Shown here: piece after piece, positions 21,206-32,100 of the stretch | Layout of the letters: each line of letters begins with the position of its first letter | Position numbering within the stretch: the stretch's first letter is position 1 | From: Taxillus chinensis | Lineage: Eukaryota; Streptophyta; Magnoliopsida; Santalales; Loranthaceae | DNA: 64,000 nt | Direction: 5' to 3' | Assembly (NCBI GenBank): GCA_023512835.1 | Contig: CM042087.1 | Location: 56,182,397-56,246,396 of the forward strand | Translations under genes and position numbers: made by a program | Notes under the pieces: generated by a model | Database searches by the model: none | What the model saw: only the letters and a program-made list of their open reading frames with translations | What the model was told of the DNA's origin: nothing

Positions 21206-22693
21206 GAGACTCGAAACCATAAATTAATCCCATATCGGAAGCACGTTGCAGAGTTAGCCGAGCAATTCGAAGACATCACATTTGAACATATGCCTAGGGA
21301 ATGCAACCAGCTCCCTGACGCGCTGGCAACTCTAGCCTCCCTCCTTCGACTAGACACAAAGTTGGAAGTTCAGTCTTTTGATATCCGTATACAAGATGCT
21401 CCTGCACATTGCATGGCCATTGAAGGATATACTGAAGAAAAACCTTGGTTTGAGGACGTCAAACAATATTTGCTTAAGCAAGAATACCCAGCAGAGGCCA
21501 CTGAATCTGATAAGAGAAATATCCGAAGGTCAGCATCCAATTATTATATTGATGGCTCAATTCTGTATAAGAGAAACCACGACATGGTGCTATTGCGGTG
21601 TGTGGCAAAAGAAGAATCAATACAAATCATGAAAGAAGTGCACGAAGGGGAATGTGGTTCACATGCAAACGGACATGCATTAACAAGACAAATCACGCGA
21701 ATGAGCTACTATTGGGTCACCATGGGAAAAGATTGCATTGAATATGTGCGCAAATGCCTCAAGTGTCAAATTTATGGCGACAAGATTCAAGTACCGCCGT
21801 CTAAACTACACGTGATGGTCTCCCCGTGGCCGTTCTCACTTTGGGGCATTGACGTTATCGGACCAATATCTCCAAAAGCGTCTAATGGTCATCGTTTCAT
21901 TTTGGTAGCCATTGATTACTTCACCAAGTGGGTAGAAGCGACATCATACGCTAATGTCACACAGGCTGTGGTACTTCGATTTATACAGAACAACATCATA
22001 TGCCGATATGGTCTTCCCGAGCAGATCATAACGGACAATGCTGCCAATTTGAACAGCCGGATGATAGGGAGGTTGTGCGAAACATACAAAATTCAACACC
22101 GCAACTCGACCCCTTATCGCCCAAAGATGAATGGAGCAGTCGAGGCCACCAACAAGTACATCAAGAACATTATCAGAAAGATGACTGAAACGTACAAAGA
22201 TTGGTACGAGAAGCTACCTTACGCTTTGCACACCTATCGTACCTCAGTGCGTACATCGACTGGGGCAACTCCATTTTCTTTGGTCTATGGCATGGAAGCA
22301 GTTCTACCGGTCGTAGTGGAGATACCTTCCCTCCGAGTACTTAAGGACACTCATCTCGAAGAAGAAGAATGGGCCCAAAGTCGTTATGAGCAGTTAAATT
22401 TAATTGAGGGCAAGCGCCTGGCAGCAGTCTGCAGAGGACAGCTGTATCAACAGAGAATGATGAACAATTACAATAAAAAGGTGAAGCCCAGAAGCTTTCA
22501 AGAGGGTGATCTTGTCCTCAAGAAGATCTTGCCAATCCAGCATGACCATCGAGGAAAGTGGACTCCCAATTATGAAGGCCCATATGTTGTGAAAAAAGCA
22601 TTCTCGGGAGGCGCATTGATCCTTGCCAAAATGGATGGAGATGAGCTTCCTAATCCAGTGAATAGTGACGCCGTCAAAAAGTTTTATGCTTAA
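21206..22693 (+). CDS. Ogre1 integrase (3' part of Pol)
   Basis: The frame is continuous with RT-RNase H after the TAG and runs to TAA at 22691-22693. The remaining RNase H tail is followed by the HHCC zinc finger (H-x-H in HEGECGSHANGH, CLKCQ at about 21755). The catalytic core has Asp codons at 21851-21853 (GIDVIGP) and 22034-22036 (TDNAANLN), and Glu at 22142-22144 (GAVEATNK), so the DDE triad is intact. The C-terminal GPYVV...GAL block matches gypsy integrases. It can only be made as a fusion if the upstream stop is read through, so it is probably silent. Confidence 0.88.
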   Translation, partial: ETRNHKLIPYRKHVAELAEQFEDITFEHMPRECNQLPDALATLASLLRLDTKLEVQSFDIRIQDAPAHCMAIEGYTEEKPWFEDVKQYLLKQEYPAEATESDKRNIRRSASNYYIDGSILYKRNHDMVLLRCVAKEESIQIMKEVHEGECGSHANGHALTRQITRMSYYWVTMGKDCIEYVRKCLKCQIYGDKIQVPPSKLHVMVSPWPFSLWGIDVIGPISPKASNGHRFILVAIDYFTKWVEATSYANVTQAVVLRFIQNNIICRYGLPEQIITDNAANLNSRMIGRLCETYKIQHRNSTPYRPKMNGAVEATNKYIKNIIRKMTETYKDWYEKLPYALHTYRTSVRTSTGATPFSLVYGMEAVLPVVVEIPSLRVLKDTHLEEEEWAQSRYEQLNLIEGKRLAAVCRGQLYQQRMMNNYNKKVKPRSFQEGDLVLKKILPIQHDHRGKWTPNYEGPYVVKKAFSGGALILAKMDGDELPNPVNSDAVKKFYA

Positions 22694-22733
22694 CTCTCAT
22701 ATCTCCCAACACGATTCTCATTCCTGTAATGAG

Positions 22734-22856
22734 CGGACTTGGTGAAAACCCAAAAGGGCACCAAGGGTAAAATACAAAGCTCCAACAAAAGGCAAAAGAA
22801 AACAAAGACGGACTTGGTGAAAACCCGAAAGGGCACCAAGGGTAAAATACAAAGCC
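22734..22856 (+). repeat. tandem 47-bp pair after integrase
   Basis: Two near-identical units begin CGGACTTGGTGAAAACCC and end AAAATACAAAGC at 22734-22780 and 22809-22855, separated by about 28 A-rich bases. They lie in the 3' untranslated region of Ogre1. Confidence 0.9.
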
Positions 22857-23884
22857 AACAATAAATCTTAAAGGGTGAAATCAGTTCAGTCAGAAACTGA
22901 AAGGATCAGGACCACAACAAATAGGGTCCGTTGCAAGCAGTAGAGACAACATCATCCAAAAAACAACTACCGCAAAACAGTGGAAGACTTGGTCAAACTC
23001 CAGGCACACTCGAATCAAATTTGTACATTATGCTTTTAAAGACTTGCGATTCTGTTTATCAGATTATAACAATAGGACACTTTTTATGATATAAATATGT
23101 TTTGTGGAATTAAACCAGCAAAAATCTTTCTCTCTTTAATCATGTTACATCTTCTTCATTTCACATTTAAGTAGAACATCTTAAATCCCCAGTAAGCTCT
23201 TCTAGCATTGCCTTATGAGTAGGGCCAAGCGCAAAATCCCCAAACAACTTAAAGCCCCCAACTCGGAGTACTCATATCTCCACAGGATATCACTATCCCC
23301 AGAGAAGTCGTCAAATCAAGCTCCTCAATATGGCGAAGCGAAATTTAACAGACCCTTCATGCACAACAGGGAGTTCCTCAGCAAAGATAGGACGGACTTT
23401 CCATCCAAAGAGAACATTGTTCCCCAACAAGTTGAATGTTAGCCAACCTCTCCAACAACAGCCAAACCCTCAGTGATACATCGCATGGCATCACATTGCA
23501 TCATATTTCACCACGAGTTGAGGTTTATGCACCCTCGCATACAGCATATCGCATTCCATGCATCATTGGCACACATTCGACATGCTCTGTAATTGCAGGA
23601 ATTTTGCTACCTCTGGAGATCCTAGGAGCTCATATTCAGCCAACTTCTCTTCAAGCTATCCCAGCTTTCCTTAACTGTACACCTCTTCCTTTGCAATTTC
23701 CCCAAGCTCTAAGCGCATCCCTTTTGGCAATTGACAAACTTTTCCCATTTTGGCTCACCTCGTAGAGCGATCTCCTTGAGTGAACTCGTAGAGGGAGCTT
23801 AAATTGGGTTACTTCCCAAACTCACCAATTCTTTAAAGCATTTCCCCAAATACCATTTGATGTCTCCAACAAGTCTTCCCAATT
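22857..23884 (+). other. Ogre1 3' untranslated region, unique part
   Basis: There is no recognisable gene. Short open frames at 23215-23442 and 23436-23765 show no family motif. The region is AT-rich around 23000-23170 and becomes pyrimidine-rich towards the tandem array. Confidence 0.6.
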
Positions 23885-24634
23885 CAAGCCTATCGTTGCT
23901 GTGGGCTATTTATTTTCAGTTTAAGCCTATCGTTGCTGTGGGCTACCATTTTTCAATTCAAGCCTATCGTTGCTGTGGGCTATTTATTTCAAGCCTATCG
24001 TTGCTGTGGGCTACCATTTTTCAATTCAAGCCTATCGTTGCTGTGGGCTATCCGTTTTCAATTCAAGCCTATCGTTGCTGTGGGCTTTCCATTTTCAATT
24101 CAAGCCTATCGTTGCTGTGAGCTGTCCATTTGTAATTCAAGCCTATCGTTGCAGTGGGCCTTTCATTTTCCCGTTTTCACTTTAAGCCTATCGTTGCTGT
24201 GGGCTTTCCATTTTCAATTCAAGCCTGTCGTTGCAGTGGGCCTTTCATTTTTCCATTTAAGCCTATCGTTGCTGTGGGCTTTTCCATTTTCACTTTAAGC
24301 CTATCGTTGCTGTGGGTTTTCCCGTTTTCACTTTAAGCCTATCGTTGTTGTGGGCTATCCATTTTCAGTTCAAGCCTATCGTTGCTGTGGGCTATCCGTT
24401 TTCAATTCAAGCCCATCGTTGTTGTGGCCCCTTTTTCCATTTTTAATTCGAGCCTATCGTTGCTGTGGGCCTTTCAGTTTTCAATTCAAGCCCATCATTG
24501 TTGTGGGCCTTTTTTCATTTTTCAATTCGAGCCTATCGTTGCTGTGGGCCTTTCAACTTTTAGTTCACGCCCATCATTGTTGTGGGCCTTTTCTCTTTTT
24601 CAGTTCAAGCCTGTCATTGTTGTAGGCTTTCAAT
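23885..24634 (+). repeat. tandem array of about 20 units (~37 bp) with hairpin cores, Ogre1 3' UTR
   Basis: Each unit has a core AGCCTATCGTTGCTGTGGGC followed by a T-rich spacer of 15-25 bases. I count about 20 units by eye. In RNA the core can fold as a 5-bp stem (GCCYA with UGGGC) around a 9-base loop. Units differ in paired ways: GCCTA..TGGGC, GCCCA..TGGGC, and the last unit GCCTG..TAGGC. Ogre and related elements are known to carry variable tandem repeats in this region that can seed satellites. Short frames through the array are not genes. Confidence 0.93.
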
Positions 24635-24748
24635 CTCCGGTATCAAGCGGCCTTAGATGGCTCATCAAGGTATTATCCAAGCATACCGGCCTGTGAAGCC
24701 CCTTTTCCCTCTCGGGGACAAACCCAACCGTCGCACTTCTTCCTCTAG

Positions 24749-24878
24749 GTAAGTCAGGTAAGTGCTTCAACCCGACCAAAATGACTCCCTTTTATCTTTG
24801 TACGCTGTTTGTATACAAACAGTGCACAAAGATAAAAGGGAGTCATTTTGGTCGGGTTGGAGCACTTACCTGACTTAC
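24749..24878. repeat. 130-bp near-perfect palindrome just before the Ogre1 polypurine tract
   Basis: The left half (24749-24813) and right half (24814-24878) are reverse complements with only one clear mismatch in the outer 53 bases and a few near 24802-24804. The centre GTATAC at 24811-24816 leaves no loop. As RNA it would form a hairpin of about 60 base pairs ending 13 bases before the 3' LTR. The flanks GTAAGTCAGG and CCTGACTTAC are its outer tips. Confidence 0.95.
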
Positions 24879-24891
24879 AAAGAGGGGTAGC
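24879..24891 (+). other. Ogre1 polypurine tract
   Basis: AAAGAGGGGTAG plus C directly precedes the 3' LTR start TGTAGGACC at 24892. This is the expected priming site for plus-strand DNA synthesis. Confidence 0.8.
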
Positions 24892-27800
24892 TGTAGGACC
24901 CTATTTTGTCCGGGTTGGACATACTAACCCCATTTGATATACCTTTCTGCCCATGCCATATACCTTAATGAACAGGTCCACAATGATCCCATACTTCCAA
25001 GGAATGGTCTACCCCAATCGGCACGAGATGGATACAATTGACACGGATGGGGGAGTTCAAAATTAATGACTTTTGCTACAAGTCCTTGAAGCACCCCAAG
25101 ACCAACACCAGGTGATGGAGGATGAAAATTGGAGACCAACGCACTTGACCGAGCTCAAATCGGACTTAAAATGAAGAAGTTATGGCCAAAACAACTTTCG
25201 TTGGAAAAAGTCAAACTTGCCAAAAGACGGTCAATGCCCCTGGTCAAACTACCCGCAAAAGTGATCATGCGAAACTCTTCAAAATGCCTATGTAGGCGAA
25301 TACGGATCTCCCCAAACAATTCCTAGAAGGTTACCCATTTTTTGCATTTTTGGTGGGGGTAAAAAGGTAATTAAAAGTTAAAAAAAAAACTTCGGGGTTG
25401 ACCATTGACCGTTGACCTGCCGACACTGCGACCCGTTGACTTTCGAAGCCTCGAAGCCCCGAAGCCTCGAAGCCTCGAAGCCCTGAAGCCTCGAAGCCTC
25501 GAAGCCCCGAAGCCCCGAAGCCTCGAAGCCCCGAAGCTCAAAGCCCCGAAGCCCCGAAGCCTCGAAGCCTCGAAGCATCGAAGCCTCGGAGCCTCGAAGC
25601 CTCGAAGCATCGAAGCCTCAGAGCCTCGAAGCCTCGGAGCCTCGAAGCCTTGAAGCCTCGCTGCCGACACTCCGACCTTCGATCCGCGGTACCCGTACGC
25701 CTTCCACCTTCGACCCTCGAAGCCTCGCTGCCGACACTCCGACCTTCGATCCGCGGTACCCGGACGCCTTCCACCTTCGACCCTCGAAGCCTCGAAGCCC
25801 CGCTGCCGACACTCCGACCTTCGACCCTTGACCCTGCGATGCCTTGACCTGCGAACCTTCGAACCTTGACCTACGACCCACGGACCCTCGAAGCCTGTCA
25901 ACCTCCGACCTTCGACCCTTCAACCCGTTGACCGTTGACCTTCGACCTGCCGACACTTCAACCCGTTGACCGTTGACTTTCGCCCCACCGAAATTTCGAC
26001 CCATCGCAGCTTCGACCCTGCCGACACTTTGACCTTCGAACCTTGACCTGCAATACCAGTAAGTGTTCGGACCGTTGACCGTTGAACTTCGACCTGCCGA
26101 CACTTCGACCCATTGACCATTGACTTTTGCCCCACTGAAATTCGACCCACCGAAGCTTCGACCCTGCCGACACTTCGACCCTGCCGACGCTCCGACCTGC
26201 CGACACTTCGAACCTCCAACCCTGTTTTTTTTGCCTTCGCTGATTTTTCTCGCTGACTTCCTCGCTGGCTTATTTTTCTCGCTGGCTTCACGAGACCCGT
26301 CTTCTGCGCTGGCCACCTAACAAAGAATAACTCACCAACCTGTCAACCACATGTGCTGCTAAAATACAACTTCAAAAAGGCAATCACGAGCTCCCCTGTT
26401 TCCCGCACAAGCTGTCCACCAGACAAAATACAAAATCTGCAATTAAAAAACGCTGCCTTCATAATAGAGCATTAAATGCAGCAATTAATGAGAATCCAGC
26501 CAAAAACTTTCTGCAGCCCTTAAGATGCAGTCTTCAGCCCCTGCGCACAGAGAGTTCGGAGGTAGATTGAAAGGAGAGAGCCTGTTTTTCATTGAAGAGA
26601 GCGATCAAAAAGGGAGGAGGACCCAGAAAAGGAAAAGAGAGAGAAAAAAGAAGAGCCATCATCGTGAGGGAGATCAACCGAGACATCAAAAAAAAAGAGG
26701 CCCCAGCATCATCCCAACGCAAACAGAGAGAGAAAAGAAAGAAAAACAAAGAGTTCAAACAAGAAAGGAGAGATAAGAAAAGAAGAGGTGCGACAGAGAA
26801 AAAAAGAGGAAGAGTGCAGTCCCAAAACAAAAAAAAAACAACAACAAACATCCCATCCGAATTCTTTTTCTTTCCTTTTCTTCTCACTTCTCTCTTCACT
26901 TTGCCAGCATTCATACATACACTCACCCCCATTCCAAACCTAGAAAGTCTGCAACATCATTATCAATTCCCCAATTTTATTTTCGTTCCCCTTTTTTTTT
27001 GATATTTCCAGCAACAAATACCAAAAACAAAAAAAGAAGGTCCATTCGTAGCCGTTGCCAGCAGGACCCTGTCTCTAGCCCGATTCCGACCGACTGCTCT
27101 TGGAGTTTCATCCACCCATCAACGCCGCTACTACAGGAATTTCAGGCTAGAGCTTGAGTCAGTTTATTTTTATTTTTTTATTCTTTATTTTGATTTACTT
27201 TGTTCCACTTCACGCATCTGTATATTATTATATTGTTTTGTTTTGTGTTGCCTTAATACAGGGTTGTAATTTGTAATAGCAAGTAGTAAGAAAAAGAAAA
27301 AAAACAGAGAGCAAAGAAAAAGGGAGAGTGATATGAAAAAAAAAAAAAAGGGGAAGAAAGAGAGTGGTCTTAATTGTTGTCATTCTTATTTATTTTCATT
27401 TTTTGAATGCCACTTGCACACACCTCACATTTATTTTGACAGTGCACCATAATTAAAAATTCAAATATGTATGTGTAGATTTAGTTTCAATTCTGTCAAA
27501 AAATGTGTTTTCCAAACAAAACAAAAAAAAAAAGCTTCAATGTTTTCAAACAAAAAATTAGTACTTCAATTTCCAAACAAAAAAAACAAAAAAAAACACA
27601 AAAAAAAACAAAAAAAATGAAGCAAAACAAAACAAAACGTTTTTCTCTACAAAATACAAAAAAAATGTATGTTTTCTAAAAAACCAAAGGAAAAATTTTG
27701 TCTAGGACTTCAATTTCCAAAAGCAAAACCAAAAACCAAAACCAATCCCTAGGATCTCATTCTCCACTTCAAACAAAAACCCAAAATTTTTAGGATTCCC

Positions 27801-28152
27801 TTTAGAAATTTAGGATAAATTCATCTTAATTATGACTTTAATAAATAACTTAGCTAAATAAAAATCATAGACTTTTTCGGGAACATAACCCAGCTATGAC
27901 AATACAAATAAAATAAAACCTCCTCCTCCTAAATTAGATACCGAAAGGGCGCTGTAGGGGTGCTAATCCTTCCCTACACATAAGCAACTCCCGAACCCAT
28001 CTCTGATAACGCAGACCACACACTTAAGACTACTCAAAGTAGAGGGTATCCAACTGTACCCCAAAAACAGTTGGTGGCGACTCTAAATTTTCTCACAATT
28101 GGTTTAGTTTGAGCTCACCCCAAAAGGGCCCGGACGAAAACTAGTGATGACA
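24892..28152 (+). repeat. Ogre1 3' LTR
   Basis: It is 3261 bp with the same ends as the 5' LTR. In the first roughly 437 aligned bases I count five substitutions by eye. The LTRs differ more by indels: the octamer array, a segment missing near 26826, and homopolymer lengths at 27300-27660. The right end GATGACA at 28152 is followed by the duplicated ccacg. Confidence 0.95.
25444..25662. repeat. 8-bp tandem array in Ogre1 3' LTR
   Basis: This is the counterpart of the array at 10321-10537, with the same CGAAGCCT-type octamers but a different order and number of variants. It has therefore changed since insertion, or at reverse transcription. Confidence 0.92.
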
Positions 28153-28157
28153 CCACG
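28153..28157. repeat. target site duplication of Ogre1, right copy (ccacg)
   Basis: It pairs with 9759-9763. Copia1b LTR sequence resumes directly after it with TGTAAGATTC. Confidence 0.97.
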
Positions 28158-28960
28158 TGTAAGATTCTTCAGGTTCTCAATAAGTTTGTCTTACATCGAG
28201 ACGCCACGAGCTGATAACTTTAAATACGGTGAGTTGAAGTAGTATCTTCTTGGTCCGGTGTAATTTTCCTTACTCTGTTGCTAATGAAGCTCGGAACCTT
28301 ACTCCGTGTCAGTGGTTGCTTACTCCGTATCTGTTTAGTACTGGAATCCTTAGTCCGTGTCAGCGCTTCCTTACTCCGCATGTAAGTTCCTTACTCCGTA
28401 TGTAAATTGCTTACTCCGTATGTAAGTTCCTTACTTTGTATGTAAGTTCCCTACTCCGTATGTAAATTCCTTACTCCGTATGTAAGTTCCTTACTCCGGG
28501 CGAGTCTAAGGGATCGGAATGCTTACTCCGTACTAGCGCTTCCTTACTCCGTATGAGTAAAGTTGTCCGGATTCCTTACTCCGCATCTAGTTTCCTTACT
28601 CCGTGCGAATAAAGACTCGGGTCCTTATTCCGCATTAATATTTCCTTACTCCGTATCAGTTTGACTTAGTCCGTTTGAGGCACTAGGAACATATTCCGCA
28701 ATCCGTAGCTTTTAAGTTCTTAGTCCGCACGAATGTTCCTTATTCCGTATGTATTGATGACTTGGTTATTTACCAAGTGTTTGACGACACTCACTCTTGT
28801 CCGGATCAGGATTATGTATCATGTCCGTAGCTTTGCTCTCACAAGTGCATCTCCGGATTAATAATATATCTTCTGCAACGATCAAATAAACACAAAAGAT
28901 CTCAGATCAAATTACATAAGGCTTTATCAGCATTATCCAAATTCTGGGTTTGATCCAACA
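28158..28960 (-). repeat. Copia1b 3' LTR, inner part (right of Ogre1)
   Basis: It matches 41776-42539 of the 5' LTR and ends at the same GATCCAACA. It contains the CTTACTCCG array (28262-28745), with more units than the 5' LTR copy around 28390-28500. Confidence 0.92.
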
Positions 28961-28974
28961 ATCTCCCCCAATTA
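28961..28974 (-). other. Copia1b polypurine tract
   Basis: The minus strand reads TAATTGGGGGAGAT directly before the 3' LTR start TGTTGGATC. The next 127 bases, to the stop of the Ulp1-like ORF at 29102, show nothing else. Confidence 0.85.
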
Positions 28975-29101
28975 TGGATATGCCCAAACCCTTTGTAATC
29001 TGATCTGGTAAGCGGCAAAAGATAACATACGTAATACGCATCACAACCAATTTCATTTATCAACGAACTAAGTACAATTCAGCCTTAATACAAGATTTTC
29101 A

Positions 29102-32100
29102 CTAAGGTACATAAGGCTTACTATACTTGAAGATCATAGTTGCTGCCTTTTCTCTCAGCTCCATTGTCTGCTTCATCGTATAAGTAGTGTGTTGGCTCCA
29201 CGATATGTCCACAGTCAAAAAGGACTTGATGAAGTAACAGACAAAGGCCCCGCAGCTATCTCCATCTGGCTGTTGTGGCACTTGCTTCTTGCCCCGGAAT
29301 GTCGCCTTTAGCTTCTCAGTTGGACCCAAGGGTGTGATGCCCAACTCTTCATATAAACCAGCTTTCTTCAGACTTGATCGGCTTGAGACACGGTGGTTCC
29401 CATTGATTCTTTCGACAAAGTGCTCCACTATCTGATGAGAATCAATGAGAATCATTTGCTTGGACTGAATCATGAAGACAGCCATCATGAAGTGTGGTGA
29501 CATGATCCGGTACGGAATGAGGATAGTTGAGAGAGTTTTCCATGGCTTGCTATCCTCAGCAGTTCCGTCGATGAAGGACTGAATTAGATCCACACTGGGA
29601 AGATAGCCTTTATTCCAGCATGGCAGAACTTCAAATAAGTGCCCGTCCTTGTATAGAGATGGAAACAACCTCATCTCCATTTTAGCAGCCCTCGAGAAGT
29701 TGTCAATGTCTTCTGTAGTAAAGAGTCCTTTCTCCAAACAAAGAGTCTGAATGTCGGCCGGGGAGAAAGGGTACATTTCAGAAAGACATCTTCTCTCAGC
29801 AGAAGACGCTGCATAGGACTTCATTGCTTTGCGAACGCTTCCGTCCGCATCAGAAAGGTCAAACGCTGCATATGATGGGAGGAAGGTGTCGGCTGCGGAT
29901 AAGGAGGATGGAGGAGGAGCTGGAGCTGCAGTAGAGGAGTTTGGCTGAGAGAAGCGGCTTCGTTTGGGAATTTGAACTCCCTGAAGCACTGAAGAGGCAA
30001 GTCGCTTCTCAGCCCGAGTAGATGGTTGTGGTGCAGAAGGGGCAGACGGATCAGATGACACTCTCTCCCCCGGTTTGGCAGATCGCCGGGAAGCAACGGG
30101 AGGACGAGCCATCGTGTGCGCCAGGTCCACGAAGGAGGTAGACAATGAATGGACGGACGAGGCGACGAGATCCATTTTCTGCTCCATGGAGGTGGAGGAG
30201 TCAGTGAGAGCGGAGAGGAGTTGGGCACCAAGTGCATCAACCTTGGCGGCGATGGCGGAAATTTGGGCGCTGTGAGCCTGGGCGTGGCGGTCCATGTAAA
30301 GACTCGTACTTGGGTAGTTTTGAGAGATAGTCATTCTATGAGAATGTAACTATCTAGACGGTAGTGTAGCCGTCGATGTGAGCATTTTGACTGTACTTGG
30401 GCCCGATTTCGAGTCGGGGCCCCGTTTGACCCGATTGTTGACTTTGCGTTTGAGGAGTCATTTGAGTGTGATAATATCTGAACAGTGTTGTGCTTATCAT
30501 TTCGAGCATTTTGACAGTAATTTGACTCAATTTGGAGTTTGTGACCTCGGGAGGTCAATTATTGCGTTCGGGTCAATTATTGCTGGGAGGCCAATTATTG
30601 GCAACAGTATATATATAATTAAGAACTGCCTTATCTCTTTAATTACCAATTATTGGTGCGTGCGTGTTTGAGCAAGAGAGAGAGAGAGAGAAGGTGAAGA
30701 GCGTGAAGAGCTTTCTTGGCGATTTTGGGGCGATTGGAGCTCGTGGATCGTAATAAACCTTTCCAGGTAGGTGTCCTTAACTGTCTTATCTCGATCCTAT
30801 CTTTGAATATGTGATCTGTGGTTGTATGAGTGTGTATTTTATGAGGGTTGAGAAGTCAACCATGGAGGTTTAGATTTAGATCTAGATGAATATATGATTT
30901 GTGTGTATTTCTGCTGGTATTGTGCGGATTAGAGGCATTTAGGACGTATTTTGAGGTAAATATTGCAGTTTATTGCATAAAACATGTGTTTATGAGTGTC
31001 TGGGGGTCACTGGGTTGCTTCCAGATGAAGAACAGGCCAAAAACGACGATGAACAGTACCCTGGGCGAGTTTTAGGGTCGACGGACCAGTCAGCAGCTAT
31101 GGAGTCAGCAACTTCGTTAGTCCGGATCAGTGATCCGGAGGAGTTAGTCCGGATCAGGAGTAGTAATCCGTAGCATCAGTCCGCAGCATCAAATCCGTAG
31201 CATCAGTCCGTAGCATCGCTCCGCAGCTTCAATCCGTAATAAGAGTTCCGACGGTCTGGCAATCGCATCGGCCTGGACATTTACATTGTAAACCATTATT
31301 CCTAAGTATTTAAGTTACAATGTAAATAACGAAATACCCCCCATTTGGATTCAAAGAAAAATACTAGAAAAATTAATTTCCACTCTTTCAAAATGTGAAA
31401 ATTGGGATTTAGTGTAAAATCTCGGAAAAACCCAAAAGTTTGTAGTGGTGAATTTTTGGAAAGTGGGGTTAGACATCTCAGAAAATTCCCCAAAAATCAG
31501 ATTATCTTATTTATGATATGGGAACCCAATGCCGGGACTTTTGATTTCAAGAAAATAGCTGCTATGGGTACTTCCTTCATAAATCAAGGATTAAGGTTTT
31601 ACTTGTGAAGACTGGCTACAGTTCCAAAGGAAATGTTGAGAATGACATGCCATACTAATGTTAGTATGTTGGTGTGAGGTATTGGGGCATGGACTCCGTG
31701 ACTTATTTGGGTTCTCACCGTGATGCACCGATGGTGCTATGTGGTTGATGTGGCAGGCATATGCACCGATGGCAGGCCTGTGTGGCGACTGTGGCCGGGC
31801 ATATTGCGCTGTGGATAGGCTAAGGCCTGAGTTGAGCCGTTGAGCTCATGGAGCTAGGGCTAAGTGCCCTGAGCTGGGATCCCATGGAGGATCGTGGACA
31901 AGTTGTCCTGTATAGGTAGGCTGGGTCCTGATGTTTGTTTGCAGGCTGAGTCCTGATGATTGTGCACATTACACACTGCACGAGTACACAGAGCATGTAG
32001 TATAGACTTGTATGTCTGCATGATGCGGAGTGTTGGGGTCACCTACTGAGCTTGTCGCTCACCCCTACTTGTTGTTTACCTTTTTCAGGTGTGACCCGAG

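Larger units (their letters stand above)
9764..28152 (+). mobile_element. Ogre1: complete Ogre/Tat-type Ty3-gypsy retrotransposon, 18.4 kb
   Basis: The element is bounded by a perfect 5-bp duplication and has TGTAGGACC...GATGACA LTRs (9764-13197 and 24892-28152). Plus-strand order is PBS, ORF1, gag, PRO with G-patch, intron, RT, RNase H, second RNase H, integrase, tandem-repeat 3' region, palindrome, polypurine tract. This order, the size, the RT-before-INT layout and the intron match Ogre elements of the Tat lineage. ORF1, gag and PRO carry frameshifts, and RT-INT carries one stop, so it is not autonomous now. Confidence 0.95.

Noticed and set aside
23215..23765. Possible env-like or accessory ORF after Ogre1 integrase
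   Set aside because: Two short frames in different phases, no signal peptide, membrane segment or family motif.
23857..24696. CRISPR-like look of regularly spaced repeats, and three overlapping plus-strand ORFs
   Set aside because: Spacers are short T-rich variants of each other, not unique, and the host is a plant; it is a retrotransposon 3' UTR tandem repeat. The frames are all open because of the repeat.
31860..32042. Small ORF shared by both solo LTRs (also 55643-55825)
   Set aside because: Its presence in both copies only reflects LTR homology; it is 60 codons, has no motif, and lies in the candidate LTR intron.
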